Part shown: in pieces, positions 48,671-59,486 of the stretch
Layout of the letters: each line of letters opens with the position of its first letter
How positions within the stretch are numbered: the stretch's first letter is position 1
Assembly: GCF_900156435.1 (NCBI RefSeq)
Contig: NZ_FTPQ01000002.1
Location: 310,001 to 374,000, forward strand
DNA: 64,000 nucleotides
Direction: 5' to 3'
Source: Microbacterium sp. RU1D
GTDB lineage: Bacteria > Actinomycetota > Actinomycetes > Actinomycetales > Microbacteriaceae
Program-made: the position numbers and the translations under genes
Notes under the pieces: generated by a model
Told to the model about the DNA's origin: nothing
Seen by the model: the letters and a program-made list of their open reading frames with translations, nothing else
Databases searched by the model: none

Positions 48671-49263
48671 GCCTTACTCCGGTAGAGGTGATGCTTCGCG
48701 ATGTACTGCACGACGCCGTCGGGCACGAGGTACCACACGGGGTGTCCTCGGCGCACACGAGCGCGGCAGTCTGTGGACGAGATCGACAGCGCCGGGATCT
48801 CGAGCTGGCTCACGTTGTCGGAGGGCAATCCCTCCGTGGTGAGCACGTGGCCCGGACGCGAGACGGCGACGAAGTGCGCCAGGTCCCACAGCTCCTGGTG
48901 GTTGCGCCAGCTGAGGATCTGCGCGACCGCGTCGGCCCCGGTGATGAAGAAGAGCTCGGCGCCGGGGCGCTGCTCCTGCAGGTCGCGCAGGGTGTCGATC
49001 GTGTAGGTGGGGCCCGCCCGGTCGATGTCGACACGGCTCACCGTGAACTGCGGATTGGATGCCGTCGCGATCACCGTCATGAGGTAGCGGTGCTCGCTCT
49101 CGGTGACGTCGTCCTTCTGCCAGGGGCGGCCCGTGGGAACGAAGACGACCTCGTCGAGATCGAACGATTGCGCGACTTCGCTGGCCGCGACGAGGTGACC
49201 GTGATGGATGGGATCGAACGTCCCACCCATGACCCCGATACGAGGGGCGCGCGTCACCGACAT
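48667..49263 (-). CDS. nadD: Nicotinate-nucleotide adenylyltransferase
   Basis: 198 residues. The nucleotidyltransferase motif [12 protein letters not shown] at 13-24 holds the HxGH signature, and [14 protein letters not shown] near 160 is the ISSTxxR motif. It converts nicotinate mononucleotide to NaAD. ATG at 49263; the 3' end overlaps the hypothetical membrane gene. Confidence 0.97.
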   Translation of the reverse strand: MSVTRAPRIGVMGGTFDPIHHGHLVAASEVAQSFDLDEVVFVPTGRPWQKDDVTESEHRYLMTVIATASNPQFTVSRVDIDRAGPTYTIDTLRDLQEQRPGAELFFITGADAVAQILSWRNHQELWDLAHFVAVSRPGHVLTTEGLPSDNVSQLEIPALSISSTDCRARVRRGHPVWYLVPDGVVQYIAKHHLYRSKA

Positions 49264-49273
49264 ACGGTGGCCC

Positions 49274-49498
49274 TCAGTGGCCGTGGGCCTCGGGCGTGGG
49301 CGTGCCGTGCTTCTGCGTGTAGGCCTCGGCCTTGTGCGCGTGACGGTTGGAGACGTTGCGGTACGACAGCGTGACCAGGCTCAACGCGACGAAGACGACG
49401 AAGGCCACCACGCCGTACCAGAAGGTCGAGGCCTGGACGTTGCCCCCGTGGTGGGCGCCCTCTTCAGCGGCCTGGGCGAGAAGTGACACGAAAGTCAT
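49274..49498 (-). CDS. Small single-pass membrane protein
   Basis: 74 residues. ATG at 49498 follows CGGAG. One membrane segment, [19 protein letters not shown] near 26-44, is preceded by a short outside part and followed by a His-rich tail ([22 protein letters not shown] split as HAHK and EAHGH). It lies 10 nt before nadD, in the proBA-to-nadD run. I do not recognise the family and assign no function. Confidence 0.7.
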   Translation of the reverse strand: MTFVSLLAQAAEEGAHHGGNVQASTFWYGVVAFVVFVALSLVTLSYRNVSNRHAHKAEAYTQKHGTPTPEAHGH

Positions 49499-49553
49499 CA
49501 GTGCTCCGTTCGAAGTAACCGCGCGTCGCGACGCGCGTTGCCATTTTAGGCGG

Positions 49554-50813
49554 TCAGGCGCGCACCTGGCCGTCGCCGCGCCCGAGCCACTTGGTGCTCG
49601 TCAGCTCGGCGAGGCCCATGGGTCCGCGGGCGTGCAGTTTCTGGGTCGAGATGCCGACCTCGGCTCCGAAGCCGAACTCGCCTCCGTCGGTGAAACGTGT
49701 GGAGGCGTTCACCAGCACGACGGCCGAGTCGACCTCGGCCAGGAAGCGATCGGCGGCGCTCTGGTCGGCGGTGACGATCGACTCCGTGTGCTGGGTGGAA
49801 TAGCGACGGATGTGCGCCAGGGCGTCGTCGAGATCGTCGACCACGCGCACGGCGAGGTCGAGCGTGCCGTATTCGCGCGCCCAGTCGTCGGCGGTGGCGG
49901 CCACGACGCGGCCGTCGTGCGCGCGGGTGGCGTCGTCGCCGTGCACGGTGACCCCCGCGTCGGACAGGGATGCCAGCAGCTCGGGCAGCAGACGGTCGGC
50001 GGCGTCGCGGTGAACGAGGACGGTCTCGACGGCGTTACAGACGCTCGGGCGCTGCACCTTGGCGTTGAGGACGATGTCGCGCGCCCAGTCGTCGCGGGCC
50101 GTCGCGTCGAGGAAGACGTGCACCACGCCCGCGCCGGTCTCGATGACGGGGACGGTGGACTCGGTCACGACGGTCTCGATGAGCGCGGCGCTCCCCCGCG
50201 GCACGAGCACGTCGACGAGACCGCGGGCGTTCATGAGAGCCCGTGCGCCGTCGCGCCCGAAATCGTCGACGCTCTGGATCGCCTCGGCGCTGACGCCCTG
50301 CGCGCTCAGCGCGTCGCGCATGACCCGGACGAGCGTGGCGTTGCTGCTCCGGGCCGCCGAGCCGCCCCGCAGGACGACGGCATTGCCCGAGCGCAGCGCG
50401 AGCGACGCGATGTCGACCGTGACGTTGGGGCGGGCCTCATAGATCGAGCCGACGACGCCGAACGGCACGGCGACCTTCTGCAGCGAGAGGCCGTTGGGCA
50501 GGACCCGCGTGTCGAGGACGCGACCCACCGGGTCGGGTAGCTCGGCCACCTCGCGGACGGCGGCGGCCAGAGCCGCGACACGTCCCGGGTCGAGCCGCAA
50601 CCGATCCAGCAGCGATTCGCCGATGGCATCCGCCCGACCGCGCTCGAGGTCATCGGCGTTCGCCGCGACGATCTCGGCGGAGGCCGCGTCGATGGCACCC
50701 GCCACCCCCATGAGCAACGCGCTCTTGCGCGCCGAGTCGAGCAGCGCGATCTCGCGCGCGGCGTCTTTGGCCAGACGAAGGCGCTCGTCGACGGAGGCGG
50801 CGATCACGGTCAT
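49554..50813 (-). CDS. proA: Gamma-glutamyl phosphate reductase
   Basis: 419 residues. The catalytic Cys is in QRPSVCNAVET near 255-265, and VGSIYEARPNVTVDIASL near 120-137 is the NADPH-side signature. It reduces glutamyl phosphate to glutamate semialdehyde for proline synthesis. It starts 4 nt after proB, so obgE-proB-proA form one unit. Confidence 0.97.
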   Translation of the reverse strand: MTVIAASVDERLRLAKDAAREIALLDSARKSALLMGVAGAIDAASAEIVAANADDLERGRADAIGESLLDRLRLDPGRVAALAAAVREVAELPDPVGRVLDTRVLPNGLSLQKVAVPFGVVGSIYEARPNVTVDIASLALRSGNAVVLRGGSAARSSNATLVRVMRDALSAQGVSAEAIQSVDDFGRDGARALMNARGLVDVLVPRGSAALIETVVTESTVPVIETGAGVVHVFLDATARDDWARDIVLNAKVQRPSVCNAVETVLVHRDAADRLLPELLASLSDAGVTVHGDDATRAHDGRVVAATADDWAREYGTLDLAVRVVDDLDDALAHIRRYSTQHTESIVTADQSAADRFLAEVDSAVVLVNASTRFTDGGEFGFGAEVGISTQKLHARGPMGLAELTSTKWLGRGDGQVRA

Positions 50814-50817
50814 GGGC

Positions 50818-53273
<2,456 letters not shown>

Positions 53274-53288
53274 TCAGCCGTGCACGGG

Positions 53289-53324
53289 AAAAAAGACGAG
53301 GGGGCGGGCAGTGCCCACCCCCTC
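53289..53324 (-). terminator. Intrinsic terminator after rpmA
   Basis: A near-perfect G/C stem, GAGGGGGCGGGCA against its partner (53298-53324), is followed on the minus strand by GTC and six T. It is the clearest U-run terminator in the window and lies 22 nt after the rpmA stop. Confidence 0.92.
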
Positions 53325-53346
53325 GGAAGCGCCGGAGCGCTGAGGA

Positions 53347-53604
53347 TTACTCCGCAGCGGCGACGATGTTGACGACCTTGCGGCCGCCCTTGTTGCCGAA
53401 CTCGACCGCACCGGCGGCCAGAGCGAACAGCGTGTCGTCGCCACCACGGCCGACGTTGGCGCCGGGGTGGAAGTGCGTGCCGCGCTGGCGGACGAGGATC
53501 TCGCCGGCGTTGACGGCCTGGCCGCCGAAGCGCTTCACGCCGAGGCGCTGTGCGTTGGAGTCACGACCGTTGCGGGTGGAGCTTGCGCCCTTTTTGTGTG
53601 CCAT
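53347..53604 (-). CDS. rpmA: 50S ribosomal protein L27
   Basis: 85 residues. [16 protein letters not shown] and the [19 protein letters not shown] core are L27. The N-terminal tail reaches the peptidyl transferase centre. There is no cleavable Firmicutes-type prepeptide. It follows rplU by 18 nt. Confidence 0.98.
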   Translation of the reverse strand: MAHKKGASSTRNGRDSNAQRLGVKRFGGQAVNAGEILVRQRGTHFHPGANVGRGGDDTLFALAAGAVEFGNKGGRKVVNIVAAAE

Positions 53605-53622
53605 CTCTGCGTCTCCTGGCTC

Positions 53623-53931
53623 TTACTTGATGCCGGTGATCTTGACGCGCGTGAGGTCCTGGCGGTGGCCCTGGCGCTTCTTGTAGCCGGTCTTGTTCTT
53701 GAACTTCTGGATCACGATCTTCGGACCGCGCTCCTCGCCGAGCACCTCGGCCGTGACCGAGACCTTCGCGAGCTTGTCGGCGTCGGTCGTGACCGCGTCG
53801 CCGTCGACGAACAGGACGGCGGGCAGCTGGATGCTCTCGCCGACCTTCGCCTTCTGGCGGTCGAGCACGACGACCGTGCCGACCTGGACCTTCTCCTGGC
53901 GGCCGCCGGCGCGCACAACTGCGTAAACCAC
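53623..53931 (-). CDS. rplU: 50S ribosomal protein L21
   Basis: 102 residues from GTG 53931, starting [15 protein letters not shown], the conserved L21 opening; [15 protein letters not shown] near the C-terminus binds 23S rRNA. A start 24 codons upstream is open but lacks conservation. The leader from the promoter at 54080-54108 is about 140 nt. Confidence 0.97.
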   Translation of the reverse strand: MVYAVVRAGGRQEKVQVGTVVVLDRQKAKVGESIQLPAVLFVDGDAVTTDADKLAKVSVTAEVLGEERGPKIVIQKFKNKTGYKKRQGHRQDLTRVKITGIK

Positions 53932-54079
53932 TTCACACCTGTTTTCGTTCGGGAGCGCACGGCTCCGGTTGTCTGATGACGTCGGGAGGGTCTGGCGACC
54001 CAAGTCTCGGTGCGATCCGGCCGACGAAAGTCAGCGGGGTCACGCTCCGATGAGAGCGGACGCGACGCACCAAGGGTCA

Positions 54080-54108
54080 AGTTTAGCTCACCCGGGGGCA
54101 TCCGGCAA
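54080..54108 (-). promoter_or_regulatory. rplU-rpmA promoter
   Basis: TTGCCG (54108-54103), exactly 17 nt, TAAACT (54085-54080) on the minus strand: the best sigma-70-like promoter found here. It implies a leader of about 140 nt before rplU, room for an L21-type regulatory structure. Confidence 0.75.
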
Positions 54109-54145
54109 AAGCATCCGCCCCGCGTGTCGACCGTAGGATCGCGGG

Positions 54146-54424
54146 ATGGCGATCCTCATCGACGACCCGCAGTGGCCCGCGCACGGACGGCTCTGGGCGC
54201 ACCTGGTGAGCGACAGCGACCTGGACGAGCTGCACGCCTTCGCCGCGGCCGCGGGGATCCCCGCCCGTGCCTTCGACCTCGACCACTACGACGTACCCGA
54301 TGCGCGGCACGCGGACCTCGTCGCCGCCGGTGCCGAGCACGTGGGCGGCAAGGAGCTCGTCCGCCGCCTGCGCGCCTCCGGGCTGCGCATCACCGCGCGT
54401 GAGCGACGCGACGCGGGACGCTGA
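54146..54424 (+). CDS. DUF4031 domain-containing protein
   Basis: 92 residues. ILIDDPQWPAHGRLWAHLVSD at the N-terminus (D6, W9, H13, W17) and HYDVPDARHADLVAAGAE near 47-64 are the DUF4031 hallmarks as I know them. TAGGAT (54134-54139) ends 6 nt before the ATG at 54146, suggesting a leaderless mRNA. No activity is known to me. It is divergent from rplU across a 37-nt gap between the -35 and its start. Confidence 0.85.
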   Translation: MAILIDDPQWPAHGRLWAHLVSDSDLDELHAFAAAAGIPARAFDLDHYDVPDARHADLVAAGAEHVGGKELVRRLRASGLRITARERRDAGR

Positions 54425-54487
54425 CGCCGATCTCCCGAGCGGCCGATCTCGGCGATCACGTACGGGACGACGGCATCCGCCCCTCCG

Positions 54488-54503
54488 CCCTCGTGCACGA
54501 GGG
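54488..54503. repeat. 16-bp perfect palindrome
   Basis: CCCTCGTGCACGAGGG is self-complementary. It lies in the 146-bp gap between DUF4031 and the convergent rne and may terminate one of them; nothing else is seen in the gap. Confidence 0.55.
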
Positions 54504-54570
54504 GCCGTCCTCCGTCGCCGGGGCTGGTGCTCGGCGATAAAGGACGACCCCACGGGAGGGATGAGCGGAC

Positions 54571-57279
54571 TCAGGACTCCGGCGTCGTCGGCTGCGCGTT
54601 GACCGGGGTGCCGGTGAGGGCCGCGGTCGTCACGCGACGGCGCGAGCGTCCCTGTCCGGGAGCCTTGGGCTCGGGGAGTGCCTCGAGCACGGACTCCAGG
54701 AGCGCGTCCTTCTCGGTGCGCGGGGCCTTGGGCTCGCGCTTCTTGCGCGGACGCTTCTCGCGCACGGGAGCGGCGGGCGCCTCGGGCTCGGACTTGGCCT
54801 CCAGGACGGCCTCGACGGAGGCGACGACCGCCGCCTCGACCACGGCCGGGTCGTCGATGGTCGGCTTGACGGTGGATGCCGCGATCTGCGCGAGCGCGGA
54901 CTTCACGCCCTCGGTGATCACGTGCGTGCCGCCGGCTTGCGCCGCCGCGCCTGCGCCGTTGGCGCCATTGCCGCCGTTCTGCGACGCGCCGTTGCCGGAG
55001 CCGTTGTTCTGTCCGTTGCCGCCCTGGCCGTTGCCGCCGCGACCGCGACGGTTCGACGAGCCGCCGTTGCCGTTGCCGTTGCCGCTACCACTGCCGCCGG
55101 CCGGGCTCGACGACCGGTGGCGCACCACCGGGTCGTGGTGCACGATGACGCCGCGACCGGCGCACACCTCGCACGCCTCGCTGAAGGTCTCGAGAAGACC
55201 CAGACCCAGCTTCTTGCGGGTCATCTGCACGAGACCGAGGGAGGTGACCTCGGCCACCTGGTGCTTGGTGCGGTCGCGACTGAGGCACTCGATGAGGCGG
55301 CGCAGCACGAGGTCGCGGTTGGACTCGAGCACCATGTCGATGAAGTCGACCACGATGATGCCGCCGATGTCGCGCAGGCGGAGCTGGCGGACGATCTCCT
55401 CGGCGGCCTCGAGGTTGTTCTTGGTCACGGTCTCTTCGAGGTTGCCGCCCGACCCGACGAACTTGCCGGTGTTGACGTCGACGACGGTCATCGCTTCGGT
55501 GCGGTCGATGACGAGCGAACCGCCGGAGGGCAGCCACACCTTGCGGTCGAGGGCCTTCTCGATCTGCTCCGTGACGCGGAAGGCGTCGAAGGGGTCCTGC
55601 TCGCCCTCGTACTTCTCGACGCGCTCGAGCAGGTCGGGCGCGACGCCCTTCAGGTACGACGAGATCGTCTGCAGCGCCTCGTCGCCCTGGATGAGCATGC
55701 GCGTGAAGTCCTCGTTGAAGACGTCGCGCACGATCTTGACGAGGAGGTCGGGCTCGGAGTGCAGCAGGGCCGGGGCCTGGATCGTCTTGACCTGGCTGGA
55801 CACGTGCTCCCACTGCGAGGTGAGACGCTGCACGTCGAGGGTCAGCTGCTCCTCGGTGGCGCCCTCGGCGGCCGTGCGCACGATCACGCCCGACGACTCG
55901 GGGAGCACCTCCTTGAGGATCTTCTTCAGGCGTGCGCGCTCGGTGTCGGGCAGCTTGCGGGAGATGCCGTTCATCGTGCCGTTCGGCACGTAGACCAGGT
56001 AGCGGCCGGGCAGCGAGATCTGGCTCGTCAGGCGCGCGCCCTTGTGACCGACGGGGTCTTTCGTGACCTGCACGAGCACGCGGTCGCCCGACTTGAGCGC
56101 AAGCTCGATGCGGCGGGGCTGATTGTTGGTCTCGACGCCGTCCCAATCGACCTCGCCGGAGTACAGCACCGCGTTGCGGCCGCGGCCGATGTCGACGAAC
56201 GCGGCCTCCATGCTCGGCAGCACGTTCTGCACGCGGCCGAGGTAGACGTTGCCGATGAGCGAGGCGTCCTGGTTGCGCGCGACGTAGTGCTCGACGAGCA
56301 CGTTGTCTTCGAGCACGGCGATCTGGATGCGACCGGCCTTGGAGCGCACGACCATGACGCGGTCGACGGCCTCGCGGCGGGCGAGGAACTCGGCCTCGGT
56401 CACCACGGGACGGCGGCGGCCGGCCTCGCGTCCGTCGCGGCGACGCTGCTTCTTGGCCTCCAGGCGCGTGGAGCCCTTGATGCGCTGCGGCTCGGTGATG
56501 ACCTCGACCGCGCGCTGGCGGACGGGCGCGGCCGGCGTCTCGGGGAGCTCGTCGGCGGAACCGGTGCTCGCTCCCCCGCGGCGGCGGTTGCGGCGGCGCG
56601 CGTTGGCGGAGCCGCGCTCGGCGGGTCCGTCGTCGTCACGATCGTCGCTTTCCCAGGCCTCGTCGCGCGCCGGAAGCGGCGGGAGCGCGGGGGCGTAGAA
56701 GTGCAGTGCGGTCGACACGGCCGAGACGAAGTTCTCGGGCAGCAGGCCGAGCGACACCGCCGTGGGGCGGGCCGGCTTCTCGGGCTCGGCGGGGGTCTCG
56801 GGCTCGGCGGCGATTCGGCGCTTGGCTGCTGCGTCGGCGGTGTTCGCGCTCTGCCCGGCGTCATTCGCCTCAGCGGCGGGACCCGCGGGGTCATTCGCTC
56901 GAGCGGCGTCGGAAGCGTCCGCGGCCGGGGCGTCGGCCTCAGGAGCCTCGGCGTCATTCGCGTCGGCGGCGGGGACGTCGGCGTCATCCGCCTCGGGGGC
57001 ACCGGGGGCCGTCTCACCCGTGGCGTCGAACTCTTCCGCGGGAGCGTCGGCCGGGGCCTCGGACGCGGAAGCGTCGGCTTCGAGCACGGCGGGCGCCTGC
57101 GTGTCGTCGGCGGCGGCCGAGGCGGCATCCTGGACCGCGGCCTCCTCCTCGTCGACGCCGGACGCCTCGTTCGACGCGGTGTCGCCGGCGGGGACCGTCT
57201 CGGTCTCGGGGGTCTCGGTCTCGGGGGTCTCGATCGGCGCCTGCTCGGCGGGGGTCTGATCGTCGGTCACTTCGGCCAT
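54571..57279 (-). CDS. rne: Ribonuclease E/G family protein
   Basis: 902 residues. A long acidic, Ala/Pro-rich N-terminal extension (to about 170) precedes the catalytic core: S1 domain (NVYLGRVQNVLPSMEAAF), the DNase I-like site with VVDVNTGKFVG and GGIIVVDFIDM, and a Zn-link CEVCAGRG. The C-terminal part is a Gly/Asn-rich, basic region (NRRGRGGNGQGG) and a Lys/Arg-rich end (REKRPRKKREPK). This N-extension plus core plus basic tail is the actinobacterial RNase E/G layout, in which the tails scaffold the degradosome. ATG at 57279 follows AGGGAGA. Confidence 0.95.
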   Translation of the reverse strand: MAEVTDDQTPAEQAPIETPETETPETETVPAGDTASNEASGVDEEEAAVQDAASAAADDTQAPAVLEADASASEAPADAPAEEFDATGETAPGAPEADDADVPAADANDAEAPEADAPAADASDAARANDPAGPAAEANDAGQSANTADAAAKRRIAAEPETPAEPEKPARPTAVSLGLLPENFVSAVSTALHFYAPALPPLPARDEAWESDDRDDDGPAERGSANARRRNRRRGGASTGSADELPETPAAPVRQRAVEVITEPQRIKGSTRLEAKKQRRRDGREAGRRRPVVTEAEFLARREAVDRVMVVRSKAGRIQIAVLEDNVLVEHYVARNQDASLIGNVYLGRVQNVLPSMEAAFVDIGRGRNAVLYSGEVDWDGVETNNQPRRIELALKSGDRVLVQVTKDPVGHKGARLTSQISLPGRYLVYVPNGTMNGISRKLPDTERARLKKILKEVLPESSGVIVRTAAEGATEEQLTLDVQRLTSQWEHVSSQVKTIQAPALLHSEPDLLVKIVRDVFNEDFTRMLIQGDEALQTISSYLKGVAPDLLERVEKYEGEQDPFDAFRVTEQIEKALDRKVWLPSGGSLVIDRTEAMTVVDVNTGKFVGSGGNLEETVTKNNLEAAEEIVRQLRLRDIGGIIVVDFIDMVLESNRDLVLRRLIECLSRDRTKHQVAEVTSLGLVQMTRKKLGLGLLETFSEACEVCAGRGVIVHHDPVVRHRSSSPAGGSGSGNGNGNGGSSNRRGRGGNGQGGNGQNNGSGNGASQNGGNGANGAGAAAQAGGTHVITEGVKSALAQIAASTVKPTIDDPAVVEAAVVASVEAVLEAKSEPEAPAAPVREKRPRKKREPKAPRTEKDALLESVLEALPEPKAPGQGRSRRRVTTAALTGTPVNAQPTTPES

Positions 57280-57473
57280 ATCGGGTGTTCTCCCTGGCGG
57301 GCGACACCGCGCGTCGCCCGACGAAATCTCATGCAGCGCCGCACCCGGCGGGGCTGCGAACTCACTCGGTCTGCAGCAGGCCTGCGGCTCGTGCTGCGAA
57401 GGGCGGTCATCGCCCGAAGTCTTCTGGGTGATGTTCCTGCGGCGCGGCCGCGGTCACATCAGCTTTCATTATC
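57280..57473 (-). promoter_or_regulatory. rne 5' leader and -10
   Basis: GATAAT (57473-57468) is the only good -10 in the 351-bp gap, predicting a leader of about 180 nt. A small hairpin, CGGGCGAC/GTCGCCCG (57298-57320), stands just upstream of the Shine-Dalgarno sequence. RNase E autoregulates through its own 5' UTR in E. coli; the same here is inference. 57474-57630 holds only the upstream part of the divergent VKOR promoter. Confidence 0.5.
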
Positions 57474-57630
57474 GCACGGACGGGCGAAACGGCCAGCGGA
57501 CGGGGCCGTCCACGCGCTCGTCGTCCGTGAGACCGGCATCCGCTCCCCTGGATCGGGCGCGCGGGGGTGGTCGCTTCGACGCCGAGGCGTCCACAGCGGG
57601 CCGATATGCCGGCGGTGGCAGAATCGCCCC

Positions 57631-58230
57631 ATGAGCGAGAGCGTCACCCCCCGTCGTCCGGTCGTCGTCGCCATCTGGCTGATCTTCGCCGGGGCCGTCG
57701 GATGGTGGGCGGCGTTCTCGTTGACCATGGAGCGCTTCCACCAGCTCATCAACCCTGGGGCCGCGGCATCCTGCGACTTCAGCGTGCTCGTGCAGTGCTC
57801 CACCAACCTGCAGTCGTCGCAGGGCAGCGTCTTCGGCTTCCCCAACCCGATCATCGGCCTCGCCGCCTGGATCGCACCCATCGTGGTCGGCATGGCCTTG
57901 CTGGCGGGTGCGCGCTTCGCGCGGTGGTTCTGGGTGCTGTTCTGGCTGGGCTTCGTCTTCGCGATCGGTTTCGTCGCCTGGCTCATCGCGCAGAGTCTCT
58001 TCGTACTCGCGACCCTCTGCCCGTGGTGCATGGTGACGTGGTCGGTCGTCATCCCGTCGTTCTTCGTCGTCACCCTGCACGTGCTTCGCGAGGGGGTCAT
58101 CCCGGGCGCGCCGAGGGTGCGCGAGGTCGCCGACCGGCTCATGATCTGGGTGCCGCTGATGAGCATCGCCTGCTACGTCGTCGTCGCGGTGCTCGCGCAG
58201 CTGCGGCTGAACGTGCTCGCGCAGTTCTGA
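57631..58230 (+). CDS. Vitamin K epoxide reductase family protein
   Basis: 199 residues with four to five membrane helices. The paired cysteines expected for VKOR are present: CDFSVLVQC near 48-56 in a loop and the active-site CPWC near 130-133 in a helix end. Actinobacterial VKOR reoxidises DsbA-like proteins with menaquinone, so it drives disulfide formation outside the membrane. ATG at 57631; CAGAAT ends 6 nt upstream. No DsbA is adjacent. Confidence 0.94.
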   Translation: MSESVTPRRPVVVAIWLIFAGAVGWWAAFSLTMERFHQLINPGAAASCDFSVLVQCSTNLQSSQGSVFGFPNPIIGLAAWIAPIVVGMALLAGARFARWFWVLFWLGFVFAIGFVAWLIAQSLFVLATLCPWCMVTWSVVIPSFFVVTLHVLREGVIPGAPRVREVADRLMIWVPLMSIACYVVVAVLAQLRLNVLAQF

Positions 58231-58277
58231 CCTGGCGGGTGCGGCCTTCCGTGCCCTAGCTTCGACAAACGGATGCC

Positions 58278-58499
58278 GTGAACCCGCTGATGCTCGCGGC
58301 GTACGACCTTGTCTGGTCAAGCGTGACCGTCGTGGCGTTCGGTCTCGCTGTCTGGGGCATCGTGAGCCTCTCCCGGGGTGCGAGTCGCCTGTCGTCGGCG
58401 ACAGCCTTGGTGTGGGCGCTGGTGATCCTTCTCGTTCCCGTGCTCGGGCCGGTCTCGTGGCTGCTCGCGGGTCGTCGGGCCGGGGTCGCGCGGACCTGA
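58278..58499 (+). CDS. PLDc_N (phospholipase D nuclease N-terminal-like) small membrane protein
   Basis: 73 residues from GTG 58278. Two membrane helices; the second reads ALVWALVILLVPVLGPVSWLL, the PLDc_N signature with the central P-x-x-G-P. Free-standing proteins of this kind are common in actinobacteria and have no known activity. TAGCTT at 58257-58262 may be its -10. Confidence 0.82.
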   Translation: MNPLMLAAYDLVWSSVTVVAFGLAVWGIVSLSRGASRLSSATALVWALVILLVPVLGPVSWLLAGRRAGVART

Positions 58500-58511
58500 C
58501 CGCGTTTCCGC

Positions 58512-58600
58512 GCCGGTGGCTTCGACCGGCTCAGCCGCCTCGGGCGGAAGCTTGTGCCACCGGAGGGGGAGGTTCCTGAGCTCGTCGAAGGGACCGTGAC
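58512..58600. repeat. REP-like inverted pair
   Basis: GGTGGCTTCGACCGGCTCAG (about 58515) and, in the opposite orientation, GGTTCCTGAGCTCGTCGAAG (about 58571) share the frame GGTNNCTTCGACNNGCTCAG. The left copy also pairs CCGGTGGC with GCCACCGG. It sits between the PLDc_N gene and the ndk terminator. I believe similar TTCGAC/GCTCAG elements are common between genes in related genomes. Confidence 0.7.
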
Positions 58601-58606
58601 ACGACG

Positions 58607-58638
58607 AAGGCCGCCACCCCTTGCGGGGCGGCGGCCTT
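58607..58638 (-). terminator. ndk operon terminator
   Basis: 14-bp arms (58607-58620 and 58625-58638, one mismatch) with loop TTGC, 14 nt after the ndk stop; followed on the minus strand by CGTCGTG. Confidence 0.8.
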
Positions 58639-58652
58639 GTCGGCATCCGGGA

Positions 58653-59069
58653 TCAGGCGAACCAGATCGCGAGCTCGCGCTCGGCGGATTCGACGCTGTC
58701 GCTGCCGTGAACCAGGTTCTGCTGCACCTTGAGGCCCCAGTCGCGGCCGAAGTCGCCGCGGATCGTGCCGGGAGCGGCGGTGGTGGGGTCGGTGGTGCCG
58801 GCGAGGGAGCGGAAGCCCTCGATCACGCGGTTGCCCGCGAGGCGGATCGCCACAGAGGGGCCGGAGAGCATGAACTCCAGCAGCGGCTCGTAGAACGGCT
58901 TGCCCTCGTGCTCGGCGTAGTGCCGGGCGAGGGTCTCACGGTCGGGCTCGACGAGGCGGATGTCGACGAGCGCGTAGCCCTTCGCCTCGATGCGGGCGAG
59001 GATCGCGCCGGTGAGGCCGCGGGCGACGCCATCGGGCTTGACCAGGACGAGGGTCTCTTCGGTGGCCAT
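58653..59069 (-). CDS. ndk: Nucleoside diphosphate kinase
   Basis: 138 residues. The phosphohistidine site is NLVHGSDS near 118-125, and TLVLVKPDGVARG near 6-18 is the family start. It balances NTP pools. It is the last gene of ileS-folC-DUF4233-ndk, 3 nt after the DUF4233 stop. Confidence 0.98.
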   Translation of the reverse strand: MATEETLVLVKPDGVARGLTGAILARIEAKGYALVDIRLVEPDRETLARHYAEHEGKPFYEPLLEFMLSGPSVAIRLAGNRVIEGFRSLAGTTDPTTAAPGTIRGDFGRDWGLKVQQNLVHGSDSVESAERELAIWFA

Positions 59070-59072
59070 GGG

Positions 59073-59486
59073 TCATTCTCCGTTCGAGAGGTCGGGGTCG
59101 GCGGCCCGCCGCGCATTCGCACGATCGAGGGCCGCTCCCTTGATCGTCGCATACGCCCACATCCCGCCGAAAATGACGGCGACGACCGCGAGGGCCGGAA
59201 CGAGGAAGCCGCCGAGGAGCAGGAGCACCTGCAGTCCCCACCCGGCGAACAGCGCCCAGCGGTGTCGCAAGAGGCCCGACACCGCGACCATCGCGATGGC
59301 GAGCACGACTCCCCCGACAATCCCCCACCACGGTTCGATGCCGAACGGCAGCACCTTCAGGCCGTAGACGACGAGGCCGCCGAGGAAGACGATGATCGAC
59401 TCGAAGCCGAGCACCACCGCGCCGAGCGATTCCTGCGCGCCGCGCTGACGACGCGGCCGCGGGGCGCGAGACTCGCGCGGGCTCAT
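59073..59486 (-). CDS. DUF4233 membrane protein
   Basis: 137 residues with four membrane helices (LGFESIIVFLGGLVVYGL near 26, then GIVGGVVLAIAMVAVSGLL, WALFAGWGLQVLLLLGGF, and ALAVVAVIFGGMWAYATIKG). A basic N-terminus and polar C-terminus flank them. DUF4233 always sits between folC and ndk in actinobacteria, to my knowledge; its role is unknown. It overlaps folC by ATGA. Confidence 0.9.
   Translation of the reverse strand: MSPRESRAPRPRRQRGAQESLGAVVLGFESIIVFLGGLVVYGLKVLPFGIEPWWGIVGGVVLAIAMVAVSGLLRHRWALFAGWGLQVLLLLGGFLVPALAVVAVIFGGMWAYATIKGAALDRANARRAADPDLSNGE

Noticed and set aside
54922..57630. Upstream part of a plus-strand frame that runs in open phase into the VKOR gene
   Set aside because: It is antisense to rne and its leader and has Gly/Ala/Val-biased composition; only the portion from 57631 is real.
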